This document shows, one piece after another, positions 1-10,994 of a DNA stretch of 64,000 nt. The position numbers were made by a program, and so were the translations under genes. The stretch's first letter is position 1, and each line of letters begins with the position of its first letter. The stretch is from assembly GCF_003353055.1 (NCBI RefSeq), contig NZ_QKWJ01000010.1:102213-166212 (forward strand), in the 5' to 3' direction. This DNA comes from Cupriavidus lacunae (GTDB lineage: Bacteria > Pseudomonadota > Gammaproteobacteria > Burkholderiales > Burkholderiaceae). The notes beneath the pieces are model-generated. The model had not been told where the DNA came from. It searched no databases and worked only from the letters and a program-made list of their open reading frames with translations.

Positions 1-1700
1 TCCACCGCGGTGCGCTCTTCGGCCGAGAGCAGGTCGCCATCGGTTTCCAGTGCGCGCTGCGTGGCCTCGAACAGCCGGTCCGCATCCACGCGCGCTTCGG
101 CCAGCGCGCGGCTCTTCATGTCGTGCTCGGCCTCGCGGAAGCTGTCCTGCAGCATGCGCGCGATATCGTCGTCGGCCAGGCCGTACGACGGCTTGACCGT
201 GACCGAGGCTTCCACGCCCGAATGGGTCTCGCGCGCGGTCACCGACAGCAGCCCGTCGGCGTCGACCTGGTAGGTCACGCGGATGCGCGCCGCGCCCGCC
301 ACCATCGGCGGGATGCCGCGCAGCTCGAAGCGCGCCAGCGAACGGCAGTCGCTGGCCAGCTCGCGCTCGCCCTGCAGCACGTGGATCGCCATCGCGGTCT
401 GGCCGTCCTTGAAGGTGGTGAACTCCTGCGCGCGCGCCACCGGGATGGTGCTGTTGCGCGGGATGATCTTCTCGACCAGGCCGCCCATGGTCTCCACGCC
501 CAGCGACAGCGGGATCACGTCGAGCAGCAGCCAGTCTTCGCCCGGGGCATGGTTGCCGGCCAGAAGGTTGGCCTGCATGGCGGCGCCCAGCGCGACCACG
601 CGGTCCGGGTCCAGGTTGGTCAGCGGGGTCTGGCCGAAGTAGTCGCCGACGGCCTTGCGGATCGACGGCATGCGTGTTGCGCCACCGACCAGCACCACGC
701 CCTTGACCTCGTCAGGGGTCACACCGGCGTCGCGCAGCGCCTTGCGCACCGGCGCCACCGTTTTCTGCACCAGGTGCGCTGTGATCTGCTCGAAGGTCTC
801 GTCGGTCAGCGCCAGGTGGACGATCTCGCCGGAATCGAGCACGGCATCGATCACGGTACTGTCCGCTTCCGACAGCGCTTCCTTGGCGGCACGCGCACGC
901 ACCATCAGCAGGCGCATGTCCTGCGCCGACAGCGGCTGCAGGCCGGCCTGCTCGACGATCCAGCACAGCACGCGCTGGTCGAAATCGTCGCCGCCGAGTG
1001 CCGAGTCGCCGCCCGTGGCCATCACTTCGAACACGCCGCGCGTGAGCTTCAGCACCGAAATATCGAAGGTACCGCCGCCCAGATCATAGACCGCGTAAAT
1101 GCCTTCCGAGGCATTGTCCAGCCCGTAGGCGATGGCAGCCGCGGTCGGCTCGTTGAGCAGGCGCAGCACTTCCAGGCCGGCCAGGCGCGCGGCATCCTTG
1201 GTCGCCTGGCGCTGGGCCTCATCGAAGTACGCCGGCACGGTGATGACCGCGCCGACCAGATCGTCGCCAAGGGTGTCTTCTGCGCGCTGGCGCAGCGTGG
1301 CCAGGATCTCGGCCGAGATCTCCACCGGGCTCTTCACGCCCGCGGCGGTCTTGATCTGCAGCATGCCCGGCGCATCGACAAAGTCATACGGGCTGTGCTC
1401 GATATTGGTCACATCGCGCAGGCCGCGGCCCATGAAGCGCTTGACCGAAACGATGGTGTTCTTGGGGTCGCGCACCGCTTCTTCCTGGGCCCGGTACCCG
1501 ATATGGGTGGTACGGTCCGGCAGGTAGCGCACGACCGAGGGCAGCAGCGCGCGGCCGCGCTCGTCGGCCAGCACTTCGGGAACGCTGCTGCGCACCGCGG
1601 CCACCAGCGAGTTGGTGGTGCCGAGGTCGATGCCGACGGCCAGGCGGCGTTGGTGGGGCGCCGGCGACATGCCGGGTTCGGAAATCTGGAGCAGTGCCAT
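1..1700 (-). CDS. hscA: Fe-S assembly Hsp70 chaperone HscA (3' end outside the window)
   Basis: Specialised Hsp70 that, with HscB, drives release of Fe-S clusters from the scaffold IscU by ATP hydrolysis in the cytosol. The ATG at 1698-1700 begins a reading frame with the Hsp70 signatures [12 protein letters not shown] near residue 25 and [12 protein letters not shown] near 200, plus the [10 protein letters not shown] segment of the ATPase domain. It is open to the left edge, so only about 566 residues, including most of the substrate-binding domain, are visible. It follows hscB on the same strand by about 100 bases. HscA rather than DnaK is inferred from the short N-terminus and the isc context. 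The C-terminus, and the fdx and iscX genes expected downstream, lie outside the window. Confidence 0.95.
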   Translation of the reverse strand, partial: MALLQISEPGMSPAPHQRRLAVGIDLGTTNSLVAAVRSSVPEVLADERGRALLPSVVRYLPDRTTHIGYRAQEEAVRDPKNTIVSVKRFMGRGLRDVTNIEHSPYDFVDAPGMLQIKTAAGVKSPVEISAEILATLRQRAEDTLGDDLVGAVITVPAYFDEAQRQATKDAARLAGLEVLRLLNEPTAAAIAYGLDNASEGIYAVYDLGGGTFDISVLKLTRGVFEVMATGGDSALGGDDFDQRVLCWIVEQAGLQPLSAQDMRLLMVRARAAKEALSEADSTVIDAVLDSGEIVHLALTDETFEQITAHLVQKTVAPVRKALRDAGVTPDEVKGVVLVGGATRMPSIRKAVGDYFGQTPLTNLDPDRVVALGAAMQANLLAGNHAPGEDWLLLDVIPLSLGVETMGGLVEKIIPRNSTIPVARAQEFTTFKDGQTAMAIHVLQGERELASDCRSLARFELRGIPPMVAGAARIRVTYQVDADGLLSVTARETHSGVEASVTVKPSYGLADDDIARMLQDSFREAEHDMKSRALAEARVDADRLFEATQRALETDGDLLSAEERTAV

Positions 1701-1806
1701 GGTAATTCTTCGCTGTCTTGTACGGCAGGGAAACCGCCATGCGGGCGGCATGGAGGCGGTTTTCGCGCCGGGCGCCATTGTGTCACGGCCCCGGCAATCT
1801 TGCCGG

Positions 1807-2337
1807 TCAGTCTTCCAGCCGGTCGAGGGCCTCGCTGGTATCGTGCTCGATCTTCTCGATAAACATCAGTTGCCGCACCGCGCCGCCGGCCGCGTCGTTG
1901 TCGCCGGCATCCAGCAGCGCGCCCAGTGCTTCGTGGCGCTCGCGCTTTTCCTGGCGCAGGCTGCGCAGCAGCGCATCGAGCCGGTCCACCGCGCGCTCTT
2001 CCACCGCCTCCTGCAGCGCTTCGCGCCATTCCATCTGCTGCATCAGGAAGGCCGGCGTCATGGCCGTGTTGTTCTCGGCCTGCACATCGACGCCGCGCAG
2101 TTTCAGCAGGTAGGTCGCGCGCCGCAGCGGTTGCCGCAGCGTACGGTAGGCTTCATTGGCATGCGCGGCCCACTGCATGGCCACGCGACGCTCGGCGTCG
2201 CCCGCCTTGGCAAAGCGGTCCGGATGCGCCTGCGACTGCACGGTGCGGTACGCCGCATCCAGCGCGGCTTCATCGACGCCGTACTGCGCCGGCAGGCCGA
2301 ACAGCGCAAAAAAATCGTCTTTCAACTGCTTCCCCAA
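1807..2337 (-). CDS. hscB: Fe-S cluster co-chaperone HscB (J-domain protein)
   Basis: J-domain co-chaperone that delivers IscU to HscA and stimulates its ATPase. The 176-residue protein carries the J-domain HPD motif at residues 38-40 and a C-terminal helical domain that in the family binds IscU. The length matches E. coli HscB (171). No ATG is available. The frame opens with TTG at 2337, and a second TTG at 2325 preceded by GGGGAAG would be an equally good or better start. It sits between the DUF3565 gene and hscA in the isc operon. Confidence 0.93.
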   Translation of the reverse strand: MGKQLKDDFFALFGLPAQYGVDEAALDAAYRTVQSQAHPDRFAKAGDAERRVAMQWAAHANEAYRTLRQPLRRATYLLKLRGVDVQAENNTAMTPAFLMQQMEWREALQEAVEERAVDRLDALLRSLRQEKRERHEALGALLDAGDNDAAGGAVRQLMFIEKIEHDTSEALDRLED

Positions 2338-2388
2338 GAAAAAGGAGCGACCGCGCCGCCCCTTTGTCCATTGCCGCCACGGTGCCGC

Positions 2389-2610
2389 TCAGGCGGGCTT
2401 GCGTGCCCACTCGGCTGGCGGTTCGTTGCGGTCGCACTTCAGGCAGTTCACCCGCATGCCGATCATGCCGGCGCGGCCCTGCTCGCTTTGCGTCCATGGC
2501 CGCGACTGCCACGGCGGGTCGTGTCGCATATGCTGGCCGTGCCCGCATTCGAGTTCGGCCACCCAGTGGCCTTCCTCGTCCCGGCGGAACCCGACGATGC
2601 TGCGCTCCAC
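2389..2610 (-). CDS. DUF3565 small cysteine/histidine protein inside the isc operon
   Basis: A small protein of about 73 residues with an ECGHGQHMRHDPPW motif followed about 30 residues later by a CxxC pair, matching what I know as DUF3565. The clustered Cys and His residues suggest a metal or Fe-S ligand set, which is inference. The open frame extends back to 2706, but that part overlaps the iscA coding end in another frame and its composition looks like a shadow, so I place the start at the GTG at 2610, 25 bases after the iscA stop. No clear ribosome-binding site is visible. Being co-directional and tightly packed between iscA and hscB, it is probably co-transcribed with the isc genes. Function is unknown. 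Confidence 0.7.
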   Translation of the reverse strand: MERSIVGFRRDEEGHWVAELECGHGQHMRHDPPWQSRPWTQSEQGRAGMIGMRVNCLKCDRNEPPAEWARKPA

Positions 2611-2635
2611 CGGGGCTTGCTTGCGCTGGCGCGCC

Positions 2636-2956
2636 TCAGACCGTGAAGGACTCGCCGCAGCCGCACTCGTCCTTGACGTTGGGGTTGTTGAAGCGGAATC
2701 CTTCATTCAACCCTTCACGCGCGTAGTCGAGTTCGGTGCCGTCGATATACGGCAGGCTCTTGGCGTCGACAATGACCTTGATGCCGTGCGATTCGAACAC
2801 CGCGTCTTCCGGCAGCAGTTCGTCCACGTATTCCAGCTTGTAGGCCAGGCCCGAGCAGCCGGTGGTCTTCACGCCCAGGCGCAGGCCCACGCCTTTGCCG
2901 CGGCGTTCCAGATAGCGGGCCACATGCTTGGCCGCCTTCTCGGTCATGGTGATCAT
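2636..2956 (-). CDS. iscA: A-type Fe-S carrier IscA
   Basis: A-type carrier that accepts and transfers Fe-S clusters or iron. The 106-residue protein has the three invariant cysteines of the HesB/IscA fold at C34, C98 and C100 (TTGCSG and DECGCG). AGGAAG lies upstream of the ATG at 2956; a second ATG at 2947 is possible. It follows iscU by about 40 bases, the standard isc order. ErpA is a paralogue with the same cysteines, but position in the operon favours IscA. Confidence 0.95.
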   Translation of the reverse strand: MITMTEKAAKHVARYLERRGKGVGLRLGVKTTGCSGLAYKLEYVDELLPEDAVFESHGIKVIVDAKSLPYIDGTELDYAREGLNEGFRFNNPNVKDECGCGESFTV

Positions 2957-2999
2957 CGTTGCGTCTTCCTTCGTCGATGCCGTGGTCAGTGCGACAGAA

Positions 3000-3398
3000 T
3001 CAGGCAGCCTTCTGCTCGGCGCCGTGCTTCTTCTTGTAGTCTTCGACGGCGGCCTTGATCGCGTCTTCGGCCAGGATCGAGCAGTGGATCTTCACCGGCG
3101 GCAGGGCCAGCTCTTCGGCGATCTGGGTGTTCTTGATCTCCAGCGCCTGGTCCACGGTCTTGCCCTTGACCCACTCGGTCACAAGCGAGGACGAGGCGAT
3201 GGCCGAGCCGCAGCCGTAGGTCTTGAACTTGGCGTCTTCGATCACGCCAGCCTCGTTGACCTTGATCTGCAGCTTCATCACGTCGCCACAAGCCGGCGCA
3301 CCGACCATGCCGGTGCCGACCGCATCGTCGTTCTTGTCGAACGAACCGACGTTGCGGGGGTTTTCATAGTGGTCGAGAACCTTCGTGCTGTATGACAT
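3000..3398 (-). CDS. iscU: Fe-S cluster scaffold IscU
   Basis: Scaffold on which the cluster is built from sulfur donated by IscS. The 132 residues include the three cluster-ligand cysteines C37, C63 and C106, the conserved Asp after C37 (PACGD), and the LPPVK segment at 99-103 that HscA recognises. AGAGGT precedes the ATG at a good distance. It lies 64 bases downstream of iscS. Length and all key residues are canonical. Confidence 0.97.
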   Translation of the reverse strand: MSYSTKVLDHYENPRNVGSFDKNDDAVGTGMVGAPACGDVMKLQIKVNEAGVIEDAKFKTYGCGSAIASSSLVTEWVKGKTVDQALEIKNTQIAEELALPPVKIHCSILAEDAIKAAVEDYKKKHGAEQKAA

Positions 3399-3462
3399 TT
3401 GCTTACCTCTTGCGTATCTTTTGCGGGGGTATTGCTATTGCTCTGCTTGTCCGGCGGACGCG

Positions 3463-4680
3463 TCAGTGCGCGGCCCACTGGATCGAATTCAGGTCGACGC
3501 CGTCCTTGAACATCTCCCACAGCGGCGACAGGTCGCGCAGCTTGCCGATCTTGCTCTTGAGCAGCTCGATGGTGTAGTCGATCTCCTGCTCGGTGGTGAA
3601 GCGGCCCACCGTGAAGCGGATCGAGCTGTGGGCCAGTTCGTCGTTGCGGCCCAGGGCGCGCAGCACATACGACGGCTCCAGCGAGGCCGAGGTGCAGGCG
3701 GAACCCGACGACACCGCCACGTCCTTGATCGCCATGATCAGCGACTCGCCTTCGACAAAGTTGAAGCTGACGTTCAGGTTGTGCGGCACGCGGTGGTCCA
3801 GGTCGCCGTTCAGGTAGACCTCTTCCATGTCCGACAGGCCGTTCCACAGGCGGTCGCGCAGCATGCGGATGCGTTCGTTCTCGGTCGCCATCTCTTCGCG
3901 GGCGATGCGGAAGGCTTCGCCCATGCCGACGATCTGGTGCGGGGCCAGCGTGCCCGAGCGCATGCCGCGCTCATGGCCGCCGCCGTGCATCTGCGCCTCG
4001 ATGCGCACGCGCGGCTTGCGGCGCACGTACAGCGCGCCGATGCCCTTGGGGCCGTAAGTCTTGTGGGCCGAGAACGACATCAGGTCGCACTTCAGCTTGC
4101 CCAGGTCGATCGCCACCTTGCCGGTCGCCTGCGCGGCGTCGCAATGGAAGATGATGCCCTTCTCGCGGCAGATCTCGCCGATCTGCTCGACGTCCTGGAT
4201 CACGCCGATCTCGTTGTTGACCAGCATCACCGAGACCAGGATGGTGTCCGGGCGCAGCGCCTGCCTGAACACGTCCATGTCGAGCAGGCCGTTTTCCTTG
4301 ACGTCGAGGTAGGTCACTTCAAAGCCCTGGCGCTCCAGCTCGCGCGTGGTGTCCAGCACGGCCTTGTGCTCGGTCTTCAGGGTGATGATGTGCTTGCCCT
4401 TGCCCGAATAGAAATTCGCGGCGCCCTTGATCGCCAGGTTGTTCGATTCGGTCGCTCCCGAGGTCCACACGATCTCGCGCGGGTCAGCGCCGACCAGTGC
4501 TGCGACCTGCTCACGCGCCTCTTCCACCGCGCGCTCCGCCTCCCAGCCGTACGCATGGCTGCGCGAGGCGGGGTTGCCGAACTGCTCGCGCAGGTACGGA
4601 ATCATCTTGTCCGCCACGCGCGGGTCCACCGGCGTGGTGGCCGAGTAATCCATGTAGATGGGGAAATGTGGGGTGCTCAT
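3463..4680 (-). CDS. iscS: Cysteine desulfurase IscS
   Basis: PLP-dependent enzyme converting cysteine to alanine and handing the persulfide sulfur to IscU and other acceptors. The 405-residue protein has the PLP-lysine region [12 protein letters not shown] and the mobile-loop catalytic cysteine in [10 protein letters not shown] (C329), both typical of group I desulfurases. The C-terminus ends with the basic/hydrophobic IscU-docking tail. It is the second gene of the operon, 60 bases after iscR. Confidence 0.97.
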   Translation of the reverse strand: MSTPHFPIYMDYSATTPVDPRVADKMIPYLREQFGNPASRSHAYGWEAERAVEEAREQVAALVGADPREIVWTSGATESNNLAIKGAANFYSGKGKHIITLKTEHKAVLDTTRELERQGFEVTYLDVKENGLLDMDVFRQALRPDTILVSVMLVNNEIGVIQDVEQIGEICREKGIIFHCDAAQATGKVAIDLGKLKCDLMSFSAHKTYGPKGIGALYVRRKPRVRIEAQMHGGGHERGMRSGTLAPHQIVGMGEAFRIAREEMATENERIRMLRDRLWNGLSDMEEVYLNGDLDHRVPHNLNVSFNFVEGESLIMAIKDVAVSSGSACTSASLEPSYVLRALGRNDELAHSSIRFTVGRFTTEQEIDYTIELLKSKIGKLRDLSPLWEMFKDGVDLNSIQWAAH

Positions 4681-4740
4681 CGTTATGACTGCCTTGTTAG
4701 GGACCGCTGATCGCTGTTTGCTGTCGTTGCCCGGGCGCGT

Positions 4741-5298
4741 TCAGGACTGCGCCAGGCTGAAAACTGAATTCACCATTCTGGCCCGGACCGGCTTTTCCTG
4801 CTTGTCGGCCTTGCCGCGCGCCGCGGCCGCGACCGGCTGCGCGGCGTCTTCGCGCATGTCGTGCAGCACCGTCGCGGGCTGGCGCTCGCGCTGCTGGTCC
4901 ACCAGGTTCTTGAGGGAAACGGAGTCGAGGTACTCGACCATCTTCTGGTTCAGCGTGGCCCACAGTTCGTGGGTCATGCAGCGCCCGGAGCCGTCATCTC
5001 CGTTACAATTGCCCTTGCCGCCGCACTGGGTGGCATCCAGGGGCTCGTCCACGGCGATGATGATGTCCGCAACTGTGACGTCTTCGGCCTTGCGCGCCAG
5101 ACTGTAGCCGCCGCCCGGGCCGCGCACGCTTTCGACGATCTCGTGCCGGCGCAGCTTGCCAAACAGCTGCTCCAGGTAGGACAGCGAGATCTTCTGCCGC
5201 TGGCTGATGCCGGCGAGCGTGACCGGTCCCTGGTCCTGGCGCATGGCCAGGTCGATCATCGCAGTGACCGCGAAGCGGCCTTTGGTGGTCAGTCTCAT
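4741..5298 (-). CDS. iscR: Rrf2-family Fe-S sensing regulator IscR
   Basis: Regulator that carries a [2Fe-2S] cluster and represses the isc operon when clusters are plentiful. The 185-residue protein begins with the Rrf2 winged helix and has cysteines C92, C98 and C107 with H110, the expected cluster ligands. The second and third cysteines are eight residues apart, whereas E. coli IscR has five. The C-terminal tail after residue 140 is long and basic. Two good IscR boxes lie just upstream, so autoregulation is very likely. Confidence 0.96.
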   Translation of the reverse strand: MRLTTKGRFAVTAMIDLAMRQDQGPVTLAGISQRQKISLSYLEQLFGKLRRHEIVESVRGPGGGYSLARKAEDVTVADIIIAVDEPLDATQCGGKGNCNGDDGSGRCMTHELWATLNQKMVEYLDSVSLKNLVDQQRERQPATVLHDMREDAAQPVAAAARGKADKQEKPVRARMVNSVFSLAQS

Positions 5299-5324
5299 GG
5301 TGCAGGGCTCTGGGGATGAAGCGA

Positions 5325-5349
5325 ATACTTGATCGTTTCCGTCAAGTAT
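5325..5349. promoter_or_regulatory. IscR type 1 box, downstream copy
   Basis: Perfect 8-base inverted repeat ATACTTGA-N9-TCAAGTAT. Read on the minus strand it matches the type 1 IscR consensus at about 22 of 25 positions. It covers the -10 element and the likely transcription start of the isc operon. Its centre is 29 bases from that of the other box. Confidence 0.65.
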
Positions 5350-5374
5350 AAAGGTACCCGACTAATTCAGTCAA
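5345..5374 (-). promoter_or_regulatory. isc operon promoter
   Basis: On the minus strand there is a -35 TTGACT (5369-5374) and a -10 TATACT (5345-5350), separated by 18 bases, about 47 bases upstream of the iscR start. It is a near-consensus sigma-70 promoter. Both elements lie within the two IscR boxes, so binding would block RNA polymerase. Confidence 0.75.
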
Positions 5375-5378
5375 CTAC
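5354..5378. promoter_or_regulatory. IscR type 1 box, upstream copy
   Basis: This 25-base near-palindrome contains GACT-AATTC-AGTC flanked by pyrimidine and purine pairs. It matches the published E. coli type 1 IscR consensus at about 23 of 25 positions by my alignment. It overlaps the -35 hexamer of the isc promoter. Type 1 sites bind the cluster-loaded form of IscR in E. coli. Confidence 0.75.
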
Positions 5379-5403
5379 CCCTGCCGCAGCGCACCACCGG
5401 CCG

Positions 5404-7500
5404 TCAGGCCTCGCGCCCGCCGGCGGCCGTCTCCGGGCCTGCCACGTGGGGCGGCATCACCAGCGACAACGGGTGTTTCAGGATGCGCCGCCGCACGGCC
5501 GCGCTCAGCTCGGCCCGGTCCACGCGCCGCAGGTTGCGTGACCGCAACGCCATATTGAACGCCAGCGCAAAGCTCACCGCCACGTTCAGCATCCCCATCA
5601 GCGCAATGCCCGCCACCGCCAGCCACAGCGCCGGCATGCGCAGCGCATCCAGGCCCAGCACGCCGATCGCGGCGCCGACCGAGCCGGTCGACAACGTCAC
5701 ATGGCGCACTTCCATATGCGGCCCGAAGAAGCTCAGGATCTCCGGCCCCAACCCCAGCAGCAGGCCCAGCGACACGTTGGCGACAATGCCGGACAGGTTG
5801 CGCCTCCAGAAATCCGCCAGCCGGGTGGCGCCGCGCGCACCCAGCACGTACTGCAGGCGCCGGTTGTAGGCCATCACGTCATGCACGCGGTGCAGCGCGA
5901 ACCAGTTGTCGGCCCAGCCGGCGATCAGGCTGGAGAGCCACAGCAGCACGCCGGTGAAGGCGGCATAAAGCGGCGTGAGACCCAGGATCGAGAAGGATTC
6001 GATGGTGGCAATCGCCTTGGCCGGCGTGATCAGGTTGGCGCCCAGCAGCTTGTACGCCAGCCACTGGATCCCCAGTGCCACCGGGAACACCACTGCCAGG
6101 TTGCCGACGATGGCCGCCGCGTTGGAGCGGATCATGGCGATGGTGTCGTCGATGAAGATCTCGCGCCCTTCCGGCCGCCCCGCCCCGTCCAGCCGGTGCG
6201 CCAGCGCGGGCCCGGTCATGGCCGGCTGCTTGGTCGCCAGCGTGAAGTGCGCGAAATGGATGGCCAGGAAGCTGCCGGCGTAGTTGAACGAGGCCAGCAG
6301 CCCTTCGCTGAATTTGTCCAGGTGCAGGCCGTAGATCAGGAACTTCAGGTACACCGTGGCGACCGAGACCAGGCCGCCGCCGGCCGCGGCGCGCACCAGT
6401 TCGGCGTACTCCTTGCGGTCGCGCGTGATGTAGTGCTCGCCGGTCTCGGCCGAGCGCTCCACCACCTTGCGCGCCAGCTGCGCGAACGAGGTCCCGGCCA
6501 GGTGCGAGATGCTGCGCCGGGCCTGGGTCGAGCGGATCAGCTCCGCCACCAGGTGCGCCTGCATGCCGGCGCGGCCGGGCTCGACCCAGGCCGCCAGCAG
6601 CAGCTCGATGCGGCTGAGCTGCACCTTCATGCGCTCGATCTGGAACACCACCTCGACCGACACGCCGTTTTCTTCCAGGTCCTCGTACACATGGCGGGCC
6701 GCCGCATGGCAGCCATCGAGCAGCGCGCGGAAGTAGTTCAGGCGGTGGCCGAAGCGGCTGTCGTCATGGCGCAGGCCATCTTCCCGCAAGGCCTGGATGG
6801 CCTCGTCCAGGCGGAAGAACGGGGTGTCCTCGACACGCCCGGCCAGGCGCGAACGAATCGCCTGGCTCAGGCCGGTGGCGCGCACCTGGCTGACCAGCAC
6901 CGCGATGCTGGTGGCCAGGGTCTTGCCCAGCGCATCGCGATACTGCGCCATGGCCGCCGCCTCGTCCTCGGCGCTGCCGGCCTGCAGCACGCGCGCCAGC
7001 CGCGCCATCAGTTCATCGTCGATGGCCTCGACCCACCCGGCATCCTCGTCGCCGACGAATACCAGCGCAAACAGCCCGGCCATGTCGCTGCGGTTGGGCG
7101 GCGGCGGCAGGAAGCGGTTCTGCAGCCGGCTCACCATCTCGCTGACGAAGCCCGGGTGCAGCGCCACGCCGGTATCGCAGAACAGGCCCGTGGGATCGTT
7201 CTCGCGCACCAGGCTGCGCACCGTCAGCGCGAAGCGTCCGGCCCAGTCGGGATGCCGTTCCAGCACCTGCAGCAGGTAGCGCAGGCGCACATGCTCCGGA
7301 TGGCGGCGCTGCGCGCCGGCTTCCTGGCTGTCGGCGTCGGCGCCGAGCCCGCCGTCGCGGCGGATCCAGAAGCCCAGCTCGATCAGCCAGCCGTTGCGCT
7401 CGGCCAGCGGGGCATCCGGGTCGGCCGCGGCCAGGATGGCGTCGAGCTGCAGGCTGGCATTGCGCGACTCGCGCCATTTGCGGAACAGTTTGCGAAGCAT
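5404..7500 (-). CDS. Gcr-like 'site-specific recombinase' family membrane protein
   Basis: A 698-residue protein that I recognise as the family usually labelled site-specific recombinase (Gcr, PF10136). The start is placed at the ATG at 7500 (MLRKLFRKWRES); the frame extends 18 codons further upstream without support. The N-terminal two thirds are soluble and helical. From about residue 450 there are several long hydrophobic stretches (around IVGNLAVVFPVALG, PLYAAFTGVLLWLSSLIAG, ALWLAVAGIALMGMLNVA), so it looks like an integral membrane protein. I see no Tyr- or Ser-recombinase catalytic motif, so the family name is probably misleading. It stands between iscR and the phosphatase gene, both on the same strand. 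Confidence 0.75.
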   Translation of the reverse strand: MLRKLFRKWRESRNASLQLDAILAAADPDAPLAERNGWLIELGFWIRRDGGLGADADSQEAGAQRRHPEHVRLRYLLQVLERHPDWAGRFALTVRSLVRENDPTGLFCDTGVALHPGFVSEMVSRLQNRFLPPPPNRSDMAGLFALVFVGDEDAGWVEAIDDELMARLARVLQAGSAEDEAAAMAQYRDALGKTLATSIAVLVSQVRATGLSQAIRSRLAGRVEDTPFFRLDEAIQALREDGLRHDDSRFGHRLNYFRALLDGCHAAARHVYEDLEENGVSVEVVFQIERMKVQLSRIELLLAAWVEPGRAGMQAHLVAELIRSTQARRSISHLAGTSFAQLARKVVERSAETGEHYITRDRKEYAELVRAAAGGGLVSVATVYLKFLIYGLHLDKFSEGLLASFNYAGSFLAIHFAHFTLATKQPAMTGPALAHRLDGAGRPEGREIFIDDTIAMIRSNAAAIVGNLAVVFPVALGIQWLAYKLLGANLITPAKAIATIESFSILGLTPLYAAFTGVLLWLSSLIAGWADNWFALHRVHDVMAYNRRLQYVLGARGATRLADFWRRNLSGIVANVSLGLLLGLGPEILSFFGPHMEVRHVTLSTGSVGAAIGVLGLDALRMPALWLAVAGIALMGMLNVAVSFALAFNMALRSRNLRRVDRAELSAAVRRRILKHPLSLVMPPHVAGPETAAGGREA

Positions 7501-7584
7501 GGATTCTCGTGGGATCGGGCCATCGGCCGCGGCGTTCGTGACGGCGCGGCGCAAGCGGCGGGAAGACAGCGGATGGTGCCGGCG

Positions 7585-8073
7585 TCAGCCGGCGTTGCCC
7601 TGGAGGCGGCGGCGCAACTCGGCCACCAGGCCGTCGCAGGCATCCTCGATATAGTCGAGCACGCGCTCGAAGCCATCGCCCTCGCCATAGTACGGATCCG
7701 GGACTTCGTCGGCGTCATGGCGGGTGGCGAAGTCCATCAGCAGGCGCACCTTGTCGCCGGCATCCGGACACAGCCGCATCAGGCCGGCCAGGTTCTCACG
7801 GTCCATCGCCAGGATCAGGTCGAAGCGGTCGAAGTCGGGCACGCCGACCTTGCGCGCACGCAGCGCCGACAGGTCATAGCCGCGCTGCAGCGCGTGGCGC
7901 TGGGTGCGGGGATCAGGCGCGCGGCCGAGGTGGTATTCATGCGTGCCCGCCGAATCGAGCGCCACCAGCGGCTCCAGCCCGGCGGCCGCCAGCTTGGCGC
8001 GCAGCACGCCTTCCGCCGTCGGGGAACGGCAGATGTTCCCCATGCAACACATCAGGATGGCGTATTTCTTCAT
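7585..8073 (-). CDS. Low molecular weight protein-tyrosine phosphatase
   Basis: Cytosolic phosphatase of the arsenate-reductase-like fold. From the chosen ATG at 8073 (MKKYAILMCC) the signature loop CMGNICRS gives C10-x5-R16, and the general-acid Asp lies in the DPYYG motif near residue 123. At 162 residues it has the typical length. An in-frame ATG nine codons earlier (8100) exists, but the fold begins at KKYAIL. Substrate is unknown. The protein looks like the stand-alone eukaryotic-like type rather than the exopolysaccharide-operon Wzb type, since no capsule genes are nearby. Confidence 0.9.
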   Translation of the reverse strand: MKKYAILMCCMGNICRSPTAEGVLRAKLAAAGLEPLVALDSAGTHEYHLGRAPDPRTQRHALQRGYDLSALRARKVGVPDFDRFDLILAMDRENLAGLMRLCPDAGDKVRLLMDFATRHDADEVPDPYYGEGDGFERVLDYIEDACDGLVAELRRRLQGNAG

Positions 8074-8145
8074 CGGATCAAGGCTTGGCGGGAGTGGCAT
8101 GGCAGGCGCAATTCTACCCGCCGCCCCTGCAGCGCCAGGGGCAGA

Positions 8146-8388
8146 CTAGGCCAGCTGCCTGGCCAGCCGCTCGCCGTGCGCAAACCCGGCCACTTCCGCG
8201 GCCTCGGCCGATTTGTAGTGGTCGGTGATGAGCGAGGTCTCAGTCAGCGTGCCCGCGGCCCGGATATTGGTGCTGGGGCGGCAGACGCGCACGGTGTAGG
8301 ACCATTCGCTCTGCGAGCGCTGCCTGACCTGCACCTGCACTTCGTGGGTTTCATAAACCTTCTTCTTCCATTCGCCGATTTCGGTCAT
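8146..8388 (-). CDS. Small hypothetical protein, 80 aa
   Basis: I do not recognise this gene. GTGGAGAACC precedes the ATG as a good ribosome-binding site. The protein reads as a charged N-terminus, two beta-strand-like stretches (EVQVQVRQ, EWSYTVRVC) and a C-terminal alanine-rich helix. It is soluble, with no signal peptide. It lies 41 bases downstream of another small gene of similar outline on the same strand, and the two may be distant paralogues in one transcript. Confidence 0.7.
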   Translation of the reverse strand: MTEIGEWKKKVYETHEVQVQVRQRSQSEWSYTVRVCRPSTNIRAAGTLTETSLITDHYKSAEAAEVAGFAHGERLARQLA

Positions 8389-8429
8389 TGTGGTTCTCCA
8401 CGGAAAATGGGGGATGCCCGGCTGGCCGG

Positions 8430-8651
8430 TTAGTTGACCTCGCCCGCGTCGATCGCGCGCATGGCGCCCGCCTCCGCGAGGGCAATGGCCGCTTCTTGCG
8501 TGGGCGCGTCGCCCGCTATCGCCTCGAAACTTGGGCCGGAAGACTCGCCGAAGGCATCGGCGATGCGCATCCGCGCCGCAAACCCGCCAGCGGCATTCGG
8601 GATCGCGCTGACCACGATCGCGTAGCCGCCGTATTCAAACTGGCGTTCCAT
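8430..8651 (-). CDS. Small hypothetical protein, 73 aa
   Basis: Start at the ATG at 8651, preceded by GAGGAGTTGCG, a strong ribosome-binding site. The open frame continues further upstream, but that part is arginine-rich shadow. The product has two beta-like stretches (YAIVVSAI, GFAARMRIA) and a C-terminal alanine-rich helix (TQEAAIALAEAGAMRAI), the same layout as the 80-residue neighbour downstream. No family recognised. Confidence 0.7.
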   Translation of the reverse strand: MERQFEYGGYAIVVSAIPNAAGGFAARMRIADAFGESSGPSFEAIAGDAPTQEAAIALAEAGAMRAIDAGEVN

Positions 8652-8742
8652 CGCAACTCCTCCTCGGCGCTCACGACAGCCTGGCCGCCACGCCTCCATG
8701 ACGCATTTCACTATAGGCGAGCCCGGGGCGGCATCGTGCGAA

Positions 8743-10827
<2,085 letters not shown>

Positions 10828-10879
10828 AGGCGGGATTAGGGAAATACCTCAGGAAAACGGACGGATACGCTAGAATCTT

Positions 10880-10932
10880 GGGGTTGTCAGCCCCTGCTTC
10901 AAGCCGAGAAGCAAACGGGGCTTGCCAGCCCC
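10880..10932 (+). other. Three small hairpins between uvrB and the aminotransferase gene
   Basis: Successive short inverted repeats: GGGG-TTGTCAG-CCCC (10880-10894), GCTTC-N7-GAAGC (10896-10912) and GGGG-CTTGCCAG-CCCC (10917-10932). The first and third are near copies of each other. They would lie in the 5' leader of the aminotransferase transcript if a weak TAGAAT at 10871 is its -10. No T-run follows, so they are not ordinary terminators. Confidence 0.4.
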
Positions 10933-10994
10933 CAGCGCAGTACGGAGCATTCTACGCCTTCCGTTTTTTTACATAGCCGACCACGAGATTCCAA

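Noticed and set aside
123..1862. A 579-codon plus-strand frame
   Set aside because: Antisense to hscA, where the minus strand gives an unmistakable Hsp70.
5701..8433. A 910-codon frame on the plus strand at the Gcr-like and phosphatase genes
   Set aside because: Antisense to two real genes, with no domain or ribosome-binding site.
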